Positions 6,690 to 13,478 of a DNA stretch of 18,587 bases are shown here, piece by piece; position 1 is the first letter of the stretch; the number at the start of each line of letters is the position of its first letter. Under the pieces are notes generated by a model, which made no database searches, had not been told where the DNA came from, and saw only the letters and a list, made by a program, of their open reading frames with translations. The stretch comes from JAIRLS01 sp031551455. GTDB lineage: Bacteria; Bacteroidota; Bacteroidia; Bacteroidales; UBA4181. The DNA lies in NCBI GenBank assembly GCA_031551455.1, contig JAVBNP010000072.1:1-18587 (forward strand). The letters run 5' to 3'. A program made the translations under genes and the position numbers.

Positions 6690-7214
6690 ATGACGCACGT
6701 TGCTGATTTGGGCGATTTTCTGTATATCATCATAGCTGTTGTTTTGATGGTGGCCGGAGGATTGGAAAAATACATAAAAGCGAAGAAACAACAACAAAGT
6801 CGACCGATTTCCGAATCTCAAAATCGGCCCGACGCAGAGAATGATCCGTTTGAGGATGAGGATTTCGAAGAGGAACACAACCGGCCTCAAACTTTGGAGG
6901 AAGTCGTAAAACGGATGTTGCAAACTACCGAAAAACGAGAAAATACGAAAGAAACCGACGATTATCCGGTTGAAGCACAATCATTGGAAACATTGTCCGA
7001 AGAAATAACCAAAGGTTATGAACCGGTTAAATACGAACCCATTAAATACGAGTCTGTTAAATACGAACCCATCAAGATGACACCAGAAGAAAAAACTTTG
7101 TATTCCATTGAGTCGGAAGAAACAAAAGTAAAAGTTCCGTTTCTTGACGAATATGAATTTGATCTTCGAAAAGCTGTTATATCCCAAGAAATTTTGCAAC
7201 GCAAATACTCTTGA
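6690..7214 (+). CDS. Single-span membrane protein with acidic tail and YEPxK repeats, unknown function
   Basis: The 174-residue protein starts at the ATG at 6690; a 5-codon in-frame TTG extension overlapping the upstream stop is less likely. One N-terminal transmembrane helix (about residues 8-28, DFLYIIIAVVLMVAGGLEKY) is followed by a basic stretch (KAKKQQQS), giving an N-out/C-in orientation by the positive-inside rule. The long cytoplasmic tail is highly acidic (DPFEDEDFEEEH) and disordered. It includes four tandem pentads at residues 110-129 (YEPVK, YEPIK, YESVK, YEPIK). The C-terminus (FLDEYEFDLRKAVISQEILQ) looks like an amphipathic helix or binding peptide. The gene is co-directional with the small barrel gene upstream and downstream of floA. 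The family is not recognised; a scaffold or partner-recruiting role is speculation. Confidence 0.7.
   Translation: MTHVADLGDFLYIIIAVVLMVAGGLEKYIKAKKQQQSRPISESQNRPDAENDPFEDEDFEEEHNRPQTLEEVVKRMLQTTEKRENTKETDDYPVEAQSLETLSEEITKGYEPVKYEPIKYESVKYEPIKMTPEEKTLYSIESEETKVKVPFLDEYEFDLRKAVISQEILQRKYS
7017..7076 (+). repeat. Four tandem 15-bp in-frame repeats encoding YEPxK
   Basis: Four consecutive 15-bp units of the form TAYGARYCNRTYAAR encode YEPVK, YEPIK, YESVK and YEPIK. Units 2 and 4 are nearly identical, so copy number could change by slippage without shifting the frame. Confidence 0.85.
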
Positions 7215-7240
7215 TTTCCCCCGATTTATTTTTACATGAC

Positions 7241-7271
7241 AAATTTCCAATCCTTTTCGGGAGGGAAATTT
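7241..7271. repeat. Perfect 8-bp inverted repeat between the YEPxK gene and the lipoprotein gene
   Basis: AAATTTCC (7241-7248) pairs with GGAAATTT (7264-7271) around a 15-nt loop, 26 nt after the stop at 7214. It could be a weak terminator. A second small hairpin, ATCCC/GGGAT, lies at 7324-7338. The remainder of the 7215-7419 gap shows no convincing promoter; the best -7 candidate, TATGTTTA at 7338-7345, has one mismatch. Confidence 0.3.
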
Positions 7272-7419
7272 ATTTCGAAACATAACCGTACTATCTTCGG
7301 GGTTTGGGTAACAATTTACTTTTATCCCGCTTTGGGATATGTTTATCATTAGATGAAATCGAGGTTTTCCGTAACCATTTTTCGTAAAAAACGTACAATT
7401 ACTAATTCAGAATACGTTT

Positions 7420-8163
7420 ATGAAGATTTGCCCGATGACATATCGGTATATATTTTTTGATCGTTTTCGTGCGATATTGCTGTATGTGCTCTTGATAGGT
7501 GCGGTGGCGGTTACGGTGCCGTCGTGTACCGGATCCAAAAAATCGTCAAGCATGAGGAAGATTGAACGGGAGTCGAAGAAAGATTATCGCGGTAAAGAAG
7601 AAAAAAAAGCCGAAAAAGAGCAGGAAAAAAAAAGACAAGAAGCGATCAAGGCATCTGAAAAAGCTCGTCAAGACGGTATTACGCGCCATCGCGAATTTCA
7701 AACGGATGACATTCGCGATCGCATGGATGAGCATTCAAAAGCATCCGACGAAAAATACAAGAAAAAGAAAGAGTTCTTTTTAGTTCGTTGGTTCAAGCCT
7801 AAAGACGATATCGAAAAAATAGAGAAGCGTCGTGCTAAAGAGGTCGAGCAACGTATGGCTGCAACGCGTAAAAAAGCAGATAAAAACAACGAAGAGCGCG
7901 GTGCTACGCACATAAAAACCGGCGAACGGAAAGCAAGCAAACCCGATCCGTCGGATATTCAACATGGCGGCGGCGGATCATACCAAGAGGGTAAATCAAA
8001 AACCAAGGTACGTTCGTCCGATTTCCAACACGGTGGCGGCGGCGATATGTCGGGCGGAAAAACAAAGAAAATTAAACCCGGATCGGAAGGTGGCAATATT
8101 AAAAATACATCACCGCGTAAAAATCCGTTTTCCAAAAAAGAAAAGCCCAAGGCGGGAGACTAA
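7420..8163 (+). CDS. Basic coiled-coil lipoprotein, unknown function
   Basis: The 247-residue protein has a long n-region, a hydrophobic segment (about residues 17-33) and a lipobox-like VPSC with Cys36. It is therefore probably a lipoprotein attached to a membrane. Residues 39-80 are an extremely charged Lys/Glu coiled coil. A second charged helical region (about 108-160) contains the aromatic motif FFLVRWFKPKDD. The C-terminal third is low in complexity, very basic and glycine-rich, with SDIQHGGGG (178-186) and SDFQHGGGG (200-208) repeated at a 22-residue interval. Such a tail could bind peptidoglycan, LPS phosphate or nucleic acid, but nothing in the sequence proves any of these. ATG codon 6 (7435) is an alternative start that leaves a shorter signal peptide. 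A strong terminator follows. Confidence 0.75.
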   Translation: MKICPMTYRYIFFDRFRAILLYVLLIGAVAVTVPSCTGSKKSSSMRKIERESKKDYRGKEEKKAEKEQEKKRQEAIKASEKARQDGITRHREFQTDDIRDRMDEHSKASDEKYKKKKEFFLVRWFKPKDDIEKIEKRRAKEVEQRMAATRKKADKNNEERGATHIKTGERKASKPDPSDIQHGGGGSYQEGKSKTKVRSSDFQHGGGGDMSGGKTKKIKPGSEGGNIKNTSPRKNPFSKKEKPKAGD

Positions 8164-8209
8164 CGATACCGGTCGGTACTGAATATTTGCGGGGATGTAA
8201 AGCCCAATG

Positions 8210-8246
8210 AAAATAAAAACCGACGCTTAATGTCGGCTTTTATTTT
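8210..8246. terminator. Bidirectional intrinsic terminator
   Basis: CCGAC (8220-8224) and GTCGG (8232-8236) form the stem with loop GCTTAAT. It is flanked by an A-rich run on the left and TTTTATTTT (8238-8246) on the right, so it can stop both the lipoprotein transcript (+) and the nagB transcript (-, stop at 8262). Confidence 0.85.
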
Positions 8247-8261
8247 GAATACAGACACTTA

Positions 8262-10226
8262 TCATTCGATTCGATATCGTACGAATACTTCTATTGCTTG
8301 ATATTCTGCCATTCCGAGTTTATCGTATAATACGGCCGTGGCATGATTGCGTTCTTCCGCACGTTGCCAAAACTCACGCGGATCGGCTCCGGGGAAAACA
8401 GGGCCGTTATTTTGCGACGTGTGCTTGTAAATGGCTTTTCGTTTGATCAACACTTCTTCGGGGCTGAGCGGTACAGCCATGTCTACTTGGTCGAGATCCC
8501 ATTCCTGCCAAGCTCCGCGATATAACCATACTCGACAATCTTTCATCCAAGGCTCGTTTTTCAATTCGTTCAAAGCAATGATGATGGCATTGATGCAAAC
8601 ACGATGTGTGCCGTGCGGATCGGAAAGGTCGCCGGCGGCATACACTTGATGTGGTTTTACTTCTTGCAATAAATCGATGATCAACCGGATATCCTCTTCG
8701 CTCAATGAGCTTTTTTTTACGGTTCCGGTTTCGTAAAACGGCATATCCAAATAATGAACATGATCCTCAAGTACGCCCAAATAACGGGCAGCTGCCTTAG
8801 CCTCGCTGCGACGAATTGCACTTTTGAGTTTTCGCACTTCGGGAAGATCGGGTTCACCCGGTTTTTTACCGGCTAATTTTTTGGCAAGTTTTTGATACAA
8901 ATTTTGAGTATCTACGCCTCCGAGATCGAAAATGTGACTGAATTGATTTCCGAAATCGAGAAAACGAACCACGTCATCATCAAAGACGGCAATATTTCCC
9001 GATGTTTGATAAGCCACGTGCACGTCATGCTGTTGTTGTACCAAACGGGCAAAAGTTCCGCCCATCGAAATAACGTCGTCATCGGGATGTGGGCTGAAAA
9101 TGATAACCTTTTTGGGATACGGGAATGCCCGTTCGGGACGTGTACTATCGTCAGCATTCGGTTTGCCTCCGGGCCATCCCGAAATGGTGTGTTGCAGATC
9201 GTTGAATACTTGTATGTTGATCATACTCGCGGGGCCATGTTCGGCATTCAAATCACTCATGCCGTTATCGTTGTAATCGCGATCGGTAAGTTTCAAGATC
9301 GGTTTTTCTGTTTTTTGGCACAACCAAACCACGGCTTTACGAATCAGACGGTCGGTCCAATTGCACGATCCCACCAACCACGGCGTTTTTACTCGGGTAA
9401 GTTCCGATGCGGCGGCAAGGTCAAGAACAACCTTGGCATTAGGGTGATTTTGTAAATAAGAAGTCGGCAAAAGATCGGTAACCGGTCCTTCCACGGCATT
9501 TCGTATGATTCGAGCCTTACCTTCGCCCCATGCCAACAATATCAACTTTTTGGCTGCCAAAATGGTTCCGAGTCCCATGGTGATGGCTCGACGCGGAACA
9601 AATTCCTCGCCGAAAAAATCGCCGGCAGCATCCACGCGAGTGATCGAATCAAGCGTAATCAAACGTGTGGGCGAATTAATCATCGAGCCGGGTTCATTAC
9701 AGCCGATATGTCCGGTACGACCGATACCCAATACTTGCAAATCCAAGCCTCCGAGACCGTTTATTTTTCTGTCGTAAGCGGCACAAAATCCGGCAACCAA
9801 TTCGGGAGCCAAAGAGCCATCGGGAAAATTGATGTTTTCTTTCGAAATATCGATATGATCAAACAAATATTCTTTCATATATCGATAGTGGCTTTGAAGC
9901 GCATCAGACGAAAGCGGGTAGAATTCGTCGATGTTGAATGTATGTACGTTTTTGAAGCTTACTCCTTCATCTTTGTGCAAACGGACCAATTCTTCGTACA
10001 GGCCCGCAGTGGTGGAGCCGGTTGCCAATCCGAGCACGAAAGGTTCCCCGCGTAAGGCTTTTTTCTGAATCATGTCGGCTATGTCGCGAGCTATTTCGAC
10101 AACGGCATCATCGGCATTGGCATAAATCTCCGTCGGTATTTTTTCGTATCGTCGAACAATGTCGTAAGAATTGACCCCATCTTTTAGGTTCGACTCCATT
10201 TTTTGCTTATAGTTATATATTTTCAT
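8262..10226 (-). CDS. nagB: Glucosamine-6-phosphate deaminase fused to a PIG-L family deacetylase domain
   Basis: The 654-residue two-domain protein is about 2.5 times the length of E. coli NagB. The deaminase half (about residues 30-290) shows the phosphate loop GLATGSTT (66-73), FNIDEFYPL with D100 matching the proton-abstracting Asp, and GIGRTGHIGCNEPGS (167-181) with H173 and E178 matching the catalytic His and Glu. The Asp of the usual NDGH motif is Thr171 here. The C-terminal half (about 370-654) is a PIG-L/LmbE zinc deacetylase with PHPDDD (379-384) and HGTH (538-541) as metal ligands. Classical NagB converts glucosamine 6-phosphate to fructose 6-phosphate and ammonia; the PIG-L half may act on an N-acetylated precursor, which is unproven. 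The fusion is common in Bacteroidales. ATG at 10199 is an alternative start. The gene is divergent from arfB. Confidence 0.92.
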   Translation of the reverse strand: MKIYNYKQKMESNLKDGVNSYDIVRRYEKIPTEIYANADDAVVEIARDIADMIQKKALRGEPFVLGLATGSTTAGLYEELVRLHKDEGVSFKNVHTFNIDEFYPLSSDALQSHYRYMKEYLFDHIDISKENINFPDGSLAPELVAGFCAAYDRKINGLGGLDLQVLGIGRTGHIGCNEPGSMINSPTRLITLDSITRVDAAGDFFGEEFVPRRAITMGLGTILAAKKLILLAWGEGKARIIRNAVEGPVTDLLPTSYLQNHPNAKVVLDLAAASELTRVKTPWLVGSCNWTDRLIRKAVVWLCQKTEKPILKLTDRDYNDNGMSDLNAEHGPASMINIQVFNDLQHTISGWPGGKPNADDSTRPERAFPYPKKVIIFSPHPDDDVISMGGTFARLVQQQHDVHVAYQTSGNIAVFDDDVVRFLDFGNQFSHIFDLGGVDTQNLYQKLAKKLAGKKPGEPDLPEVRKLKSAIRRSEAKAAARYLGVLEDHVHYLDMPFYETGTVKKSSLSEEDIRLIIDLLQEVKPHQVYAAGDLSDPHGTHRVCINAIIIALNELKNEPWMKDCRVWLYRGAWQEWDLDQVDMAVPLSPEEVLIKRKAIYKHTSQNNGPVFPGADPREFWQRAEERNHATAVLYDKLGMAEYQAIEVFVRYRIE

Positions 10227-10357
10227 GATATATAATGTTTATCCGGTTGTTTTCGATTGTTTTGTCGGTTAAAATTTTTATTTTGTCTTTATAATCATCC
10301 AATATTCTAACAACTTCATTATTGTTTGGTTGCCGTGCAATCGGGATTATTTGCGAT

Positions 10358-10389
10358 GCTAATTTAGATCAGGTCAAAATTAGCTTTTT
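10358..10389 (+). terminator. Terminator-like hairpin with no upstream gene on its strand
   Basis: GCTAATTT (10358-10365) pairs with AAATTAGC (10377-10384) and is followed by TTTTT (10385-10389), the form of an intrinsic terminator on the + strand. Only the divergent nagB lies upstream, so there is nothing obvious to terminate. The right arm contains the proposed nagB -7 box read on the other strand. It could be an operator, an attenuator or the end of an undetected small RNA. Confidence 0.4.
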
Positions 10390-10409
10390 ATGACGAAAAA
10401 AGAAAACAA
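10375..10409 (-). promoter_or_regulatory. Candidate nagB promoter
   Basis: Read on the minus strand, TAATTTTG (10375-10382) is a perfect TAnnTTTG box. The nearest TTG (CAA on + at 10407-10409) has a spacer of 24 nt, one longer than usual. It would give a leader of about 140 nt before the ATG at 10226. The rest of the 10227-10502 gap is AT-rich with no ORF. Confidence 0.35.
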
Positions 10410-10443
10410 GTAAAGAATTAAATCGACTCGTCGGTAAAACCGT

Positions 10444-10451
10444 TAATTTTG
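10444..10451 (+). promoter_or_regulatory. Candidate -7 promoter box for arfB
   Basis: TAATTTTG is a perfect TAnnTTTG match 52 nt before the arfB ATG. No suitable -33 TTG is seen. Its position argues against a coding start at the TTG at 10449, which overlaps the box. Confidence 0.4.
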
Positions 10452-10502
10452 TGCAGGCTTAACGTCGTATGCCGAGTGACTTACGCCGTTCCGAAAAACG
10501 AC

Positions 10503-10922
10503 ATGAAAACAAGTATGATTGATCCCGAAGCTTTTGAAAGCGAATGTATTTTTAAAACATCCCGCAGCAGCGGAAAAGGCGGACAAAATGTCAATAAAGT
10601 CGAAACCAAGGTTAGTTTGCGATTTGACATTGCTGCTTCAATGCTTTTCACGGAGGACGAAAGAGAAAGGATATTTCGTCGTTTGTCGTCTTACATTACC
10701 GATGATGGTTGTTTGCAATTAAGTTGCGACGAACAACGTTCGCAATTGCGGAACAAACAAACGGTAATCGGCCGTGCCGTTGCTTTACTGAACCAAGCGC
10801 TTGTGGTTGCAAAGCCTCGTAAACCATCCAAACCGACCAGATCTTCCGTCGAAAAAAGATTGGAGGAGAAACGCAAAACTGCACTTAAAAAAATTGACCG
10901 AGGTAAATCATTTGGGCCGTAA
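10503..10922 (+). CDS. arfB: Peptidyl-tRNA hydrolase ArfB (RF-1 domain, ribosome rescue)
   Basis: The 139-residue protein is the usual ArfB length. Residues 10-90 form the release-factor catalytic domain with the invariant GGQ at 26-28 in RSSGKGGQNVNKVETKV. The C-terminal tail (about 100-139, AKPRKPSKPTRSSVEKRLEE then KRKTALKKIDRGK) is strongly basic. In the family that tail enters the empty mRNA channel of stalled ribosomes so that the GGQ can release the nascent chain. It lacks the codon-recognition domains of RF1/RF2. The ATG at 10503 is chosen because the domain starts soon after and the promoter box lies upstream; the in-frame TTG at 10449 would add 18 unconserved-looking residues. The last 38 nt overlap the 3' end of the convergent membrane-protein gene. 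Confidence 0.9.
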   Translation: MKTSMIDPEAFESECIFKTSRSSGKGGQNVNKVETKVSLRFDIAASMLFTEDERERIFRRLSSYITDDGCLQLSCDEQRSQLRNKQTVIGRAVALLNQALVVAKPRKPSKPTRSSVEKRLEEKRKTALKKIDRGKSFGP

Positions 10923-11877
10923 TGACGCCGATGAAAAGAAGCGTCAACACAATGGTGCCCCAACGTACGGATCTGACGGTTGCCAAATAATGCGATAAAA
11001 CAAACGAGAAAGGAAATGCCGTCAAGTACCATGTTGCGGGAAGCGTATCGGGAACGATGACGGACAAGGCAAGGGTGATGATTGCGATTAATATGATACA
11101 ATAATAGCCGTTGCGGATGACGATTTTTTTCGATCCAATATAACGCATTAAATGGCCGAATGTTACGATAATCAAAATAACGGCAAGTCCGAAAAAGATG
11201 ACGGTGGAAACGGATAGGTTGGGGGAGAGGTGTTCCGCGGAAAAAATTTCTTTAAAGAAAACGGTCAAGAACGTCGGATCGTCTTTAACGAGAAAGAACC
11301 AACAAAACGCAAAGAAAACGGGGAGGGCAAATCCCAAAACGGAGAAAACCCACTCGCGCCAATAACCGGGACGATAAAACAAACAGGCAAACCAAACCGC
11401 CAACATGTATATATACATGTATCGATAGAAAAAACAAGCAGCGGCGATGAATATGGGAGCGGTAAAATAACGGTAAGAAAGTCGCTCGTTATCGAAAGAT
11501 TCGATAAGTTGCATAAATCCGACAATCAACAGGCCGGTTGCAATAACTGCGGGATTATATAGATGTATTGTCGGAACTCCGCCGATCAACATCAGATAAC
11601 ACAACCCCGGTAAATAGGACATTTTGTCGATCAGATGCAGTTTGTTGTTGACCGTGATCAGCATTCCGGCAACCGTTAACGTCAATGCAAAACCGATCCA
11701 AACGGTTATCGAGGGAACGTTTTTAAGCCAATCGGTTGTTGCCCGAAACAGAAAAGTGCCGTATCGGTTATCTGGTGGTATTTCCGGTTGCAATAATGCA
11801 TGAAGCCACGTCAAACCGCCCAAAAGGACGATAACGACAAGAACGCTTGCATTGGACGAACGGAAAAAACGAAGCAC
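10885..11877 (-). CDS. Polytopic membrane protein, probably DUF6427 family
   Basis: The 330-residue protein is strongly hydrophobic throughout, with roughly ten predicted membrane helices. Examples are ASVLVVIVLLGGLTWLHALL near the N-terminus, FIAAACFFYRYMYIYMLAVW in the middle and IVLTLLFIGVITAQMIYLGQ at the end. It resembles the uncharacterised Bacteroidota DUF6427 proteins; this is recognition from memory and no function is known. The start lies 13 nt after the purD stop, so the two genes are probably co-transcribed, with this one last in the minus-strand series. Its 3' end runs 38 nt into the convergent arfB gene, and no intrinsic terminator is visible at the junction. Confidence 0.75.
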   Translation of the reverse strand: MLRFFRSSNASVLVVIVLLGGLTWLHALLQPEIPPDNRYGTFLFRATTDWLKNVPSITVWIGFALTLTVAGMLITVNNKLHLIDKMSYLPGLCYLMLIGGVPTIHLYNPAVIATGLLIVGFMQLIESFDNERLSYRYFTAPIFIAAACFFYRYMYIYMLAVWFACLFYRPGYWREWVFSVLGFALPVFFAFCWFFLVKDDPTFLTVFFKEIFSAEHLSPNLSVSTVIFFGLAVILIIVTFGHLMRYIGSKKIVIRNGYYCIILIAIITLALSVIVPDTLPATWYLTAFPFSFVLSHYLATVRSVRWGTIVLTLLFIGVITAQMIYLGQFF

Positions 11878-11890
11878 GACGGATAGTTAT

Positions 11891-13171
11891 CTATTGATAT
11901 TTTTTCAAATCGAAGCCGATATCCTTACGAAAATATTTTCCTTCGAAACGGATGATTTCGGCATTGCGATTGGCTAAAGACAATGCCGATTCGGGATTAT
12001 CGGCTGTTGCACTGACGGCAATTACGCGTCCTCCTGCGGTAACCGTTCGGTTATCGACGATTGCGGTGCCGGCATGAAAAATAATGCAATTTTCGGTTGA
12101 TTCAAATCTTTCGATCGGGATGCCTTTTTGATATTTGTCCGGATAACCGCCGGAAACCAACATTACGGTTGCGGCATATCGCGGATCGATTTTGATCGTT
12201 TGTTGTCCGATGGTGCCATGCGCAACGGCTTGAAAAAGTTCCACCAAATCGTTTTCGATGCGCGGCATTACCGCTTCCGTTTCTGGATCGCCCATACGCA
12301 CGTTGTATTCGATGACCATGGGATCGCCCTTTACGTTGATTAATCCGAAAAATATGAACCCTTTGTACGGAATTCCTTCTTTGCGAAGACCTTCCACCGT
12401 CGGGCGGATAATGCGGGTTTCCACTTTGCACATGAATTCTTTGTCGGCAAACGGAACGGGTGATATGGCGCCCATGCCGCCGGTATTCGGTCCGGTATCG
12501 CCTTCGCCGATGCGTTTGTAATCTTTGGCCTCGGGTAATATCACATAATCTTTGCCGTCCGTTAATGCAAAAACGGAAAGTTCGATGCCCGACAGAAATT
12601 CTTCAATCACCACTTTGTTTCCGGCCGATCCGAATTTACCCGAAAACATTTCATGTAATTCCGCAAAAGCTTCTTCCGCCGTATTGACAATTACCACGCC
12701 TTTTCCCGAAGCCAATCCGTCGGCCTTCAAGACATAAGGAGGCGATAAGGAACGAATGAAAGTATGCGCTTCCGATTCTTGATTTGCGGTAAAACAACGA
12801 TAAGCCGCCGTTGGGATTCCGTGACGCATCATAAATTTTTTGGCAAAATCCTTGCTTCCTTCCAGTTGAGCGCCTTGTTGCATCGGTCCGATGACCGGGA
12901 TGGAACTTAATTCGGGATGAGCGGAAAAATAATCCGCTATTCCTTTTACTAATGGTTCTTCGGGGCCGACTATCACCATGTCGATTTGTTCCCGAAGAAC
13001 AAATTTGCCTAATTTTTCAAAGTCGTTGACGCCGATGGGAACGTTGATACCCGATTGTGTCGTTCCGGCATTGCCCGGTGCAATGAATAATCGACCCAAA
13101 AGAGGACTTTGCGCCATTTTCCAAGCCAATGCATGTTCGCGACCGCCGGAACCGATCAATAATATATTCAT
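11891..13171 (-). CDS. purD: Phosphoribosylamine-glycine ligase (GAR synthetase)
   Basis: The 426-residue protein has the full GARS length and domain order: N-terminal domain (VIGSGGREHAL at 5-15), ATP-grasp domain (about 105-325) and C-terminal domain. Diagnostic motifs are KADGLASGKGV in the ATP-grasp lid, GEGDTGPNTGGMGA, and EYNVRMGDPETEAVMPR with the Mg-binding Glu and Asn. The enzyme joins phosphoribosylamine and glycine with ATP in the second step of de novo purine synthesis. A good promoter lies just upstream (-7 box at 13198-13205), so the gene need not depend on readthrough from the C45 gene. No other pur genes are in the window. The DUF6427-like gene follows after 13 nt. Confidence 0.97.
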   Translation of the reverse strand: MNILLIGSGGREHALAWKMAQSPLLGRLFIAPGNAGTTQSGINVPIGVNDFEKLGKFVLREQIDMVIVGPEEPLVKGIADYFSAHPELSSIPVIGPMQQGAQLEGSKDFAKKFMMRHGIPTAAYRCFTANQESEAHTFIRSLSPPYVLKADGLASGKGVVIVNTAEEAFAELHEMFSGKFGSAGNKVVIEEFLSGIELSVFALTDGKDYVILPEAKDYKRIGEGDTGPNTGGMGAISPVPFADKEFMCKVETRIIRPTVEGLRKEGIPYKGFIFFGLINVKGDPMVIEYNVRMGDPETEAVMPRIENDLVELFQAVAHGTIGQQTIKIDPRYAATVMLVSGGYPDKYQKGIPIERFESTENCIIFHAGTAIVDNRTVTAGGRVIAVSATADNPESALSLANRNAEIIRFEGKYFRKDIGFDLKKYQ

Positions 13172-13197
13172 GAAAATTTATTTTCGAAAATGTCATG

Positions 13198-13230
13198 CAA
13201 AAATAGTATTTAGTTGCAAGATACCATCAA
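13198..13230 (-). promoter_or_regulatory. Promoter of purD
   Basis: On the minus strand TATTTTTG (13198-13205) is a perfect TAnnTTTG box. TTG (CAA on + at 13228-13230) lies 22 nt upstream of it, the same spacing as proposed for the usp and glycogen-synthase-like genes. The leader would be only about 20 nt, which leaves no room for a purine riboswitch. Confidence 0.55.
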
Positions 13231-13272
13231 TCCGATACGGACTAATTTAGAAACTGTTTAAAAATTTAAGCT

Positions 13273-13448
13273 GTCCCTCCGGGACGCCGATTTAAAGGGA
13301 TGTTTTTTATCCCGAGGCGTTGTCGTCGGGTTGAATTAAATTAGCCTTTCAGGCTAACTGTTTTATGTGTCGGACTGAAAGTTCGACTTAGTTCAGCCCG
13401 ACGGCAACGCCTCGGGAAGTTAAATGAGCATGGTAACCGGCGCGCCGG
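13273..13448. repeat. REP-like multi-hairpin intergenic element
   Basis: The gap 13172-13478 contains a GC-rich run of palindromes. A 25-bp stem is formed by 13311-13335 and 13392-13416 (begins CCCGAGGCGTTG, ends CAACGCCTCGGG; the two non-Watson-Crick positions are G-U). Inside it are the hairpins TTAGCCT/AGGCTAA (13341-13357) and GTCGGAC/GTTCGAC (13369-13387, one G-U). Outside are GTCCC/GGGAC (13273-13285), GGGAT/ATCCC (13297-13313) and the perfect 12-bp palindrome CCGGCGCGCCGG (13437-13448). The form resembles repetitive extragenic palindromes or a small non-autonomous element. No ORF or transposase is present. It lies between the C45 and purD genes. Confidence 0.6.
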
Positions 13449-13478
13449 AGACGCAACGTAAACCGGATAAAAAGCCTT

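Noticed and set aside
8892..9455. A 187-codon open frame antisense to nagB
   Set aside because: It lies wholly inside the well-supported deaminase/deacetylase gene, shows no domain, and reflects the codon bias of the opposite strand.
10449..10502. N-terminal extension of arfB from a TTG at 10449
   Set aside because: The TTG overlaps the putative -7 promoter box, and the added residues are unlike the family's N-terminus; ATG 10503 fits the family length.
13172..13260. Purine riboswitch in front of purD
   Set aside because: The promoter lies about 25-60 nt from the ATG and leaves a leader of only about 20 nt; no purine-aptamer junction is seen.
13240..13450. Insertion-sequence remnant
   Set aside because: There is no transposase fragment, no clear terminal inverted repeats bounding the whole region and no target duplication; a REP-like element is the more cautious reading.
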